Assembly: GCA_964647255.1 (NCBI GenBank)
Contig: CAZYGI010000001.1
Coordinates: 131,575 to 195,574 of the forward strand
From: CAWJEL01 sp964647255
GTDB lineage: Bacteria; Chloroflexota; Anaerolineae; CG2-30-64-16
Length of the DNA stretch: 64,000 bases
Direction of reading: 5' to 3'
In this document: one piece after another, positions 58,784 to 64,000 of the stretch
Position numbering within the stretch: the first letter of the stretch is position 1
How the letters are laid out: each line of letters begins with the position of its first letter
The notes under the pieces: model-generated
Told to the model about the DNA's origin: nothing
The model's input: the letters and a program-made list of their open reading frames with translations, nothing else
Databases searched by the model: none
Made by a program: the position numbers and the translations under genes

Positions 58784-60028
58784 ATGTCCTCGCCCCTGCC
58801 CCCGGAAGAAGCATGCGGCCCGCGGGCGCCGTGCCCGACCTACTTCACCAGCCGAGGCCGTGATCTGCGGTTGGACATCCTGCGCGGCTTCTGTGTGCTC
58901 GCCATGATCGTGGATCATATCGCCGGGCTGTCGCCATTTTACCTGCTCACCGGCGGCAACCATTTCATGACGTCGGCCGCCGAGGGGTTCATCCTCATCT
59001 CGGGCATCACCGCCGGCCTCATCTATCGCCCGCTGATTGAGCGCACCGGTTTCGCCGCCGCAACGCGGAAGGCGCTTCGCCGGGCGTTCAGCCTCTACAT
59101 GCTCGCCGTCGGGTTGACGTTCGTGATCGCCCCCATTCTGAAGTATGGCGATTTGACCGGTTCACAAGCGCTCAATTTAAGCCGTCCGCTGCACTTCGTG
59201 GTCAGCGTGTTCGCAATCCATCAGACGTGCACCCTGGCGGATGTCATGCTGCTCTACGCGCTGCTCCTGGCCGTGATGCCGTTGGCGCTGCTGCTGCTGA
59301 AGCGCGGGCATACGCGCATCCTGCTGGCCGCCTCAGGGCTGCTCTGGCTGGCGAACCAACTCTATCCGAGGCTGGCCGCCGTTCCCTGGGCGATCACCGG
59401 CAACAGGACATTTACCTTTGCAGCCTGGCAGGTGATCTTCTTCGGTGCGCTGGCGCTCGGATACCACAAGGATCGGCTGCCCGGCGTTGCCGAGCGCAGC
59501 CAACGCACCTTGCACTGCTTGTCCGGCCTCGCCACGGCGGCGATGCTGGCTTTCGTCGGCCTGATCAACCTTTCGTCCAACGCGCTGCCGGTGCAGCTGC
59601 GGCAGTTGGCGCCTGTCACCGTTGCCCAGCAGGGCTGGATTGCGTTGCACCTGTACAGCAAAACCAACATGGGACCGCTGCGGATCATCGCCACAGCGAT
59701 CGTCTTCATCTTTCTCTTCCTGAGCCTCACCCGCTGGTGGGAAAAACTGCCGCGGCCAGGCAAGGCGTTTCTGCTGCCGCTGGGCCAGAATGCCCTCTAC
59801 GCGTATACCCTCCACACGATCCTGGTCGCTGCGACGTGGTTGGGGATGGCCCAATTTCGCCTCCCCAAGAACAACCTCTGGCTTAACGCGGTGATTCAGG
59901 CAGCCGCAGTTGGCGCGATTTGGGTGCTCACGCGCCGGCAGTTTCTGGCGCCGACGGCCAGGACCCGCCCTTATTGGTATACCGCGCCCCTCGTCCTGGC
60001 GGGCCTGTTTCTGGTTCTTGTCTCGTAG
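58784..60028 (+). CDS. OpgC-domain acyltransferase-like membrane protein
   Basis: A 414-residue multispan protein. RDLRLDILRGFCVLAMIVDH, the conserved start of OpgC/MdoC-type proteins with His in VDHIAG, then SAAEGFILISGITAGLIYR and about nine further helices. OpgC adds succinyl groups to periplasmic glucans in proteobacteria; in Gram-negative-like or monoderm Chloroflexota the substrate is unknown but presumably an envelope glycan. The ATG at 58784 follows GAAGAGTGG closely; a GTG at 58778 is also possible. Confidence 0.82.
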   Translation: MSSPLPPEEACGPRAPCPTYFTSRGRDLRLDILRGFCVLAMIVDHIAGLSPFYLLTGGNHFMTSAAEGFILISGITAGLIYRPLIERTGFAAATRKALRRAFSLYMLAVGLTFVIAPILKYGDLTGSQALNLSRPLHFVVSVFAIHQTCTLADVMLLYALLLAVMPLALLLLKRGHTRILLAASGLLWLANQLYPRLAAVPWAITGNRTFTFAAWQVIFFGALALGYHKDRLPGVAERSQRTLHCLSGLATAAMLAFVGLINLSSNALPVQLRQLAPVTVAQQGWIALHLYSKTNMGPLRIIATAIVFIFLFLSLTRWWEKLPRPGKAFLLPLGQNALYAYTLHTILVAATWLGMAQFRLPKNNLWLNAVIQAAAVGAIWVLTRRQFLAPTARTRPYWYTAPLVLAGLFLVLVS

Positions 60029-60099
60029 GCCCCTGATCTCATCGCCGGCCAAGCCGGGAGCAGGGCAGGTGACAAGGCGCCTGGTCGGGAATCTCGAGC

Positions 60100-61494
60100 C
60101 TAGATTTGCGCGCGCACAAATCGGCCCCAGCCCGGCGCCGCAAGGAACTCACCCTCGCGCACCAGTTGCCGCCCGCGCATGAACACGTCTCGCACGCGGC
60201 CCTGAACGCGCTTCCCTTCATACGGCGTATAGCCGGCCAGGTTGTGCAGCCGCTCCGCCCGAATCTCGCCCTCGACGCGCGGGTCGTAGATCACCACATC
60301 GGCGTCCGCGCCGGGCGCTAGCCGGCCCTTGCCGGCCAGGCCAAAGATGCGCGCCGGGTTTGCGCAGCAGACCTCGACCAGCCGCGACCAGGTGATGCGG
60401 CCGGCCGCCACACCGTCGGTCGCCAGCAGCGGCAGCATCGTCTCCAGGCCGGGGATGCCGCCGGGGGTCTTGGTAAACTCGGTGTGTTCCCGTTTCTGAG
60501 CGATGGTGTAGTCGCAGTGGTCGGTGCCGATGGTGGAGACCGCGCCCGACGCGACCTGCGCCCACAGCCGCGCCTTCTCCTCCGGCGCGCGCAGCGGCGG
60601 CTGCATGATGCCCCATTCCGGGTGCGGCCCGGTGTAGACCGTCTCGTCGAGCGTCAGGTACTGCACCGTCGTCTCGGCAATGGCGGGTTGACCGTTGGCT
60701 GCCGCCTGCGCCACCTGGTCAACGGTGCCGGAAGCAGAGCAATGGACAACATACACCCGTACTCCCTTGCGCCCCTGCTCCCCCACTTGACTCGCCAGAA
60801 ACAGCGTGCGATTGGCCGCCTCGATCTCGGCCAGCGCGGGCCGCGCTTGTCCGTGATACGCCAAAGCGGTCTTGCCCGCCGACACCAGCCGCTCCCGCGC
60901 CGCCGACACCAGCGCATCGTTCTCGCAGTGGATCATCACCACGACATCGTGGGCCGCGGCCGCGCGGAAGACGCGCAGCAGCGCGGCGTCATCCTGGTAG
61001 TAGTTCGGGCGGTAGGTGGTGTACACCTTGACCGCGTTGATGCCGTCCGCCAGCAGGTCGGCCATCCAGGCGTCCAACTCGGCGTCCGTCTTCGGCAGCG
61101 CGGTGAGCATCATGTGCAGGCCGTAGTCAATCTGCGCCAGCCCGCCGATCTCCGCCTGCCGCGCGGCGAGCGCGGCGCGCATGTCCTGGCCGGGGAACTG
61201 CGTGGCGAAGTCAATCACGGTCGTGACGCCGCCGCACGCCGCGGTGCGCGTGCCGGCCGCCCAGTCGTCGGGCGTCTTGTAGATGCCGGTGTCCAGCACG
61301 ATGTGCGTGTGCGGGTCCACCAGGCCGGGCAGCACGATGCAGCCGGTCGCATCAATGACCCGGTCGGCGCCTTCGAGCGGGAGGCCAATCCCGATCGCGG
61401 CGATCTTCTCGCCGGCCAGCAGCAAATCGCCGAGCAGATCGCCGGCGGGGGTGATCAAGGCGCCGTTGCGGATGAGCGTGGTTGATCCGATCAT
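60100..61494 (-). CDS. hydA: Dihydropyrimidinase / D-hydantoinase (HydA/HyuA type)
   Basis: A 464-residue amidohydrolase. Metal ligands: VLPGLVDPHTHIVLD near residue 60, the carbamylated Lys in GINAVKVYTTYRPNY near 155, His in MIHCENDA and VVHCSASG, and Asp in STIGTDHCDY. It opens cyclic amides such as dihydropyrimidines or hydantoin-like rings. In the anaerobic purine pathway of E. coli and clostridia, HyuA/HydA is encoded with ygeW, ssnA and xdhD; here it lies 18 kb from that cluster, with a remnant of a second copy at 57606-57872. The ATG at 61494 is preceded by only a weak site (GGATTTGGAGTCGAAAT). Confidence 0.9.
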   Translation of the reverse strand: MIGSTTLIRNGALITPAGDLLGDLLLAGEKIAAIGIGLPLEGADRVIDATGCIVLPGLVDPHTHIVLDTGIYKTPDDWAAGTRTAACGGVTTVIDFATQFPGQDMRAALAARQAEIGGLAQIDYGLHMMLTALPKTDAELDAWMADLLADGINAVKVYTTYRPNYYQDDAALLRVFRAAAAHDVVVMIHCENDALVSAARERLVSAGKTALAYHGQARPALAEIEAANRTLFLASQVGEQGRKGVRVYVVHCSASGTVDQVAQAAANGQPAIAETTVQYLTLDETVYTGPHPEWGIMQPPLRAPEEKARLWAQVASGAVSTIGTDHCDYTIAQKREHTEFTKTPGGIPGLETMLPLLATDGVAAGRITWSRLVEVCCANPARIFGLAGKGRLAPGADADVVIYDPRVEGEIRAERLHNLAGYTPYEGKRVQGRVRDVFMRGRQLVREGEFLAAPGWGRFVRAQI

Positions 61495-61657
61495 ATTTCG
61501 ACTCCAAATCCTGTTGTCTGGTTAACGGACCGCGTGACCGGCGAATCCTGGGAGGCTTTGCACAGCCTCGATCCCAGAACCGCCAGCTCTTAGCGGATCT
61601 GTGCGGGGCACACGCCCCGCGCCCGACTTCAGCTCAATCGCATTGTGAGCCCGTATT

Positions 61658-62425
61658 TTATTCCTTCTTCCCGTCAAGCGCCACTCGCAACGCGGCGACC
61701 AACGCCGGCAGCACCTCACCGCCCGGCCCTTGGAGGAAGATGTTCGAGACGCGGGCGATCTCGTCACGGTCGGGGTTGACGTCAATCACGGTCGCGCCGC
61801 CGCGCCGGGCGAGAAACGGCAGCGACGCGGCGGGCTGCACCGCGCCCGAAGTGCCCACCACCAGCATCGCATCGCACGTCTCGGCCAGGTCGAACGCCCG
61901 GCCCAGCGCGGCGGCAGGCAGGTTCTCGCCGAACCACACCACTTCCGGCCGGAGCATGTCGCCGCAGGCTGGACAGCGGGGCGGAATCTCCGTCTGATCC
62001 GCAAAATCGGCGCGAGCGAAGCCGGTGTGCCGCTCGGACAGGCACTTGAAGCGCCGGATGCTGCCGTGCAGCTCCACCACATCGGTCGAACCGGCCGCCT
62101 GGTGCAGCCCGTCAATGTTCTGCGTCACCACGGTCACCTGCGGCAGCAGCCCCTCCAACTCGGCGATGGCGCGGTGGCCGGGGTTTGGCTGCGCGGCCTC
62201 GACCATGCCGAAGCGATACTCATACCAGCGCCAGACCAGCGGCGGGTTGCCCAGGAACCCCTCCTGCGTCGCCATCTCCATCGGATCATACTGCACCCAC
62301 AGCCCTTCCTGCGCCTCGCGGAAGGTGGGGATGCCTGACTCCTTAGAGACGCCCGCGCCGGTCAGCACGACGAGCTGGCGGCATTCCACCAACCGGCGGG
62401 CCGCAGCTTGAATCCGGTCTTGCAT
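61658..62425 (-). CDS. cobB: Sirtuin-type NAD-dependent protein deacylase (CobB-like)
   Basis: A 255-residue sirtuin: NAD site VVLTGAGVSKESGIPTFREA near residue 20, catalytic TQNIDGLHQ and the His of VELHGSIRRF near 115, and C-terminal MLVVGTSGAVQPAASLPFLA. WRWYEYRFG carries the Tyr-x-x-Arg-like pair of class III enzymes that remove succinyl or malonyl groups. The zinc module is incomplete: the first CxxC reads KCLSERHTG (one Cys), the second is intact (CPACG). GGAGGTTATC precedes the ATG. It would regulate enzyme acylation. Confidence 0.9.
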   Translation of the reverse strand: MQDRIQAAARRLVECRQLVVLTGAGVSKESGIPTFREAQEGLWVQYDPMEMATQEGFLGNPPLVWRWYEYRFGMVEAAQPNPGHRAIAELEGLLPQVTVVTQNIDGLHQAAGSTDVVELHGSIRRFKCLSERHTGFARADFADQTEIPPRCPACGDMLRPEVVWFGENLPAAALGRAFDLAETCDAMLVVGTSGAVQPAASLPFLARRGGATVIDVNPDRDEIARVSNIFLQGPGGEVLPALVAALRVALDGKKE

Positions 62426-62500
62426 GATAACCTCCCAAACGCATAAAGGCGCGCCCGACCGATGCGGATACAGTCGAAATGAGTTGGGGCGGAGCCAACC

Positions 62501-63229
62501 TCACCGCGCTTCCGCGGCCAGGACATCGGTGCGCACCGCCAGGCAATAGGCGTCGCGGTAGACCGCGCGATACCAGACCGCTGGCCGGTTAGGCGCAGTG
62601 TAGGTGATCCGCGAGACGATGATGCCCGGCGTGGCGGGCGGGACGTTCAGCCACGCCGCATCTTCGGCGCCCAACATCTGCGCCTCGATCTCAACCACGG
62701 CGCGCAGCAGCGGCAGCTCCGAACGGTTGACCAGGATGTCGTGGACCGCGGGCTGCGTCAGATCTTCAGCGAGCAAATCCGGGCAAAGCGACTGCGGCAG
62801 ATAGCGCTCCGAGAAACCGGCGACCGTCCCGCCTTCCAGCCGCAGCCGCCGGATGTGAATCACCGGTTCGCCCAAGGGCAGGCTCAGCCGCTCGGCGACG
62901 GCCATCGAGGCGGGGAGGATCTCTTTGGTGATAACCCGGTAGCTGGCGGCGCTCGACGCACAATCGGTGAAGCGGAATGGCACCGCGCTCGGATGGGTCG
63001 CGCTTACGTAGGTGCCGCTGCCCTGCACCGTGTAGACCAATCCCTCGGCCGCGAGCTGCTCAAGCGCCTTGCGCACCGTGCCGCGCGATAGGCCGTAGCG
63101 TTGCAGGAGCTCTTCCTCGGTCGGCAGCCGCGCGCCGGGCGCCCGCTCGCCGGACAAGATCTGCTGGCGCAGCAGTTGCAGCAGTTGGCGATACTTGGGC
63201 AGCGCGCCGGCAATCACCCTCATCGGCAT
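62501..63229 (-). CDS. GntR/HutC-family transcriptional regulator of hutH
   Basis: A 242-residue repressor-type protein. Winged helix LLRQQILSGERAPGARLPTE, then EELLQRYGLSRGTVRKALEQ with GLVYTVQGSGTYVS, and a UTRA ligand domain from about residue 95 (HIRRLRLEGGTVAGFSERYL ... PGIIVSRITYTAPNRPAVWY). It is divergent from hutH, and a palindromic TTGTCTATACAA lies between them. By analogy with HutC it would sense urocanate and repress histidine degradation. The ATG at 63229 has AGGAGGAGCC upstream. Confidence 0.88.
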   Translation of the reverse strand: MPMRVIAGALPKYRQLLQLLRQQILSGERAPGARLPTEEELLQRYGLSRGTVRKALEQLAAEGLVYTVQGSGTYVSATHPSAVPFRFTDCASSAASYRVITKEILPASMAVAERLSLPLGEPVIHIRRLRLEGGTVAGFSERYLPQSLCPDLLAEDLTQPAVHDILVNRSELPLLRAVVEIEAQMLGAEDAAWLNVPPATPGIIVSRITYTAPNRPAVWYRAVYRDAYCLAVRTDVLAAEAR

Positions 63230-63276
63230 GGCTCCTCCTGGACGCTGACACGATTCAGATTTGACTAATCATTTAG

Positions 63277-63288
63277 TTGTCTATACAA
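63277..63288. promoter_or_regulatory. Palindromic operator candidate in the hutH/GntR intergenic region
   Basis: TTGTCTATACAA matches, in reverse orientation, the TTGTATAGACAA core of hut operators known from enteric bacteria. It is centred about 50 bases before hutH and 55 before the regulator. Neighbouring GACTAATCATTTAG gives a second weak palindrome. Confidence 0.65.
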
Positions 63289-63331
63289 TTTATATCTCCA
63301 AACCGAACCGTTGTCAAATGGGGGGGAAAGC

Positions 63332-64000
63332 ATGATCGAGCTGACCGGCAGCACATTGACCATCGAACAACTCGTCGCGGTCGCGCGGGAAAAGGCGGCG
63401 GTGGCGGCCCTGGCCGCGGAAGCCTGCGGCCGCATGGCGGCCAGCCACCGCTGGGTGATGGAGACAATCGCGGGCGAGGGGCAGACGATCTACGGCGTCA
63501 ACACGGGGTTCGGCTCGCTGGCAACGGTGCGCATCAGCGCGGCCCAGGCGCGGCAGCTCTCGCGCAACGTAGTGACGCTGTGCTGCGTCGGCGTGGGCCG
63601 ACCGCTGCCTGAAGAGGCCGTCCGGGCGATCATGCTCATCCGCGCCAACATGCTGGCGAAGGGCCATTCCGGCGTGCGGCCGGCCGTGGCACAGACGCTG
63701 ATTGATCTGCTGAACGCGGGAGTGACGCCCGTGGTGCCGGAGAAGGGCTCGTTGGGCGCCAGCGGCGACCTCGCGCCGCTGGCCCACATCGCCGCGGTCT
63801 TCACGCGTGCCGAGGACGAAGCCGCGGACCCCTTCAGCGGACAGGCCTGGTTCGGCGGCGAGCTGCTCGACGGCGCGGAGGCGATGCGCCGGGCGGGGAT
63901 CGAGCGGCTGGTGCTGGAGGCAAAGGAGGGATTGGCGCTCACGAACGGCATGGACTTCATGGCCGCGCTGGGAGCGCTGGCGCTGCACGATGCCGAGTCG
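63332..64000 (+). CDS. hutH: Histidine ammonia-lyase, N-terminal part
   Basis: 223 codons to the window edge, out of about 500. IYGVNTGFGSLATVRI near residue 52 and the MIO-forming Ala-Ser-Gly in EKGSLGASGDLAPLAHIAAV near residue 140 define the family; EAKEGLALTNGMDFMAALGA follows. The enzyme converts histidine to urocanate and ammonia. Unusually, the segment after QLSRN reads VVTLCCVGVGRPLP, where LxxSHAAGVGxPLP is normal. The start has GGGGGGAAAGC upstream. Histidine breakdown would add ammonia and glutamate to the purine-derived pool. Confidence 0.93.
   Translation, partial: MIELTGSTLTIEQLVAVAREKAAVAALAAEACGRMAASHRWVMETIAGEGQTIYGVNTGFGSLATVRISAAQARQLSRNVVTLCCVGVGRPLPEEAVRAIMLIRANMLAKGHSGVRPAVAQTLIDLLNAGVTPVVPEKGSLGASGDLAPLAHIAAVFTRAEDEAADPFSGQAWFGGELLDGAEAMRRAGIERLVLEAKEGLALTNGMDFMAALGALALHDAES

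Overview
The window is 64 kb of GC-rich bacterial chromosome. No rRNA, tRNA or CRISPR was recognised. Several traits suggest a Chloroflexota bacterium of the Anaerolineae/Caldilineae type, probably from a metagenome assembly: MalT-like LuxR regulators, lipoproteins with charged VEK/VTPTP linkers, a pyruvate:ferredoxin oxidoreductase beside a dihydroorotate dehydrogenase-like protein, and very many short palindromic repeats in and between genes. The taxonomic call is inference; no marker gene is present.

Layout. 1-3 kb: the end of a large secreted beta-helix protein. 3-6.5 kb: a decayed DUF433/DUF5615 toxin-antitoxin pair, a remnant of a DNA methyltransferase and an intact MmeI-like restriction-modification enzyme. 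6.6-16.7 kb: an RNA m5C methyltransferase, gamma-glutamyltransferase, two SDR oxidoreductases, a shortened MalT-like regulator with a membrane partner, a methyltransferase, a nitroreductase and a YefM/YoeB toxin-antitoxin pair.

16.8-42.7 kb is the core of the window: about 26 kb of genes all on the minus strand. It resembles the E. coli ygeW-xdhD ('selenium metabolism' / anaerobic purine and urate degradation) cluster. It encodes a molybdenum hydroxylase, a fused FAD/2Fe-2S subunit, SsnA, two fold-type II PLP enzymes, carbamate kinase, YgeW, a second carbamoyltransferase, YgeY, a GntR regulator, a DHOD-like protein, pyruvate:ferredoxin oxidoreductase and a BMP-type nucleoside/purine ABC transporter. 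Adenine deaminase and a PfkB kinase follow on the plus strand (42.9-45.8 kb), and an intact dihydropyrimidinase (HydA-type) lies at 60.1 kb. Read together, the genes could import purines, deaminate and hydroxylate them, open the rings, make ATP from carbamoyl phosphate and feed pyruvate to PFOR. No ygeX or ygfK homologue is seen, so this would be a variant pathway.

46.2-51.2 kb: a sugar ABC transporter operon (one permease frameshifted) ending in a uroporphyrinogen-decarboxylase-family protein. 51.2-54.4 kb: a sensor kinase and response regulator, the latter flanked by inverted 30-bp repeats. 54.6-57.6 kb: small membrane proteins and DUF4173/DUF1361-type proteins. 57.6-62.4 kb: a HydA remnant, dienelactone hydrolase, OpgC-like protein, dihydropyrimidinase and sirtuin. 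62.5-64 kb: a GntR/HutC-like regulator divergent from hutH, which runs off the end.

The most unusual feature is structural. At least five distinct families of palindromic or short-word repeats lie between genes, and related elements are inserted in frame inside at least six protein-coding genes without breaking them (two sites in the MmeI-like gene, two in the RNA methyltransferase, one each in ggt, the molybdenum hydroxylase, the FAD/2Fe-2S fusion and the threonine-synthase-like gene). This resembles the protein-coding palindromic elements described in Rickettsia.
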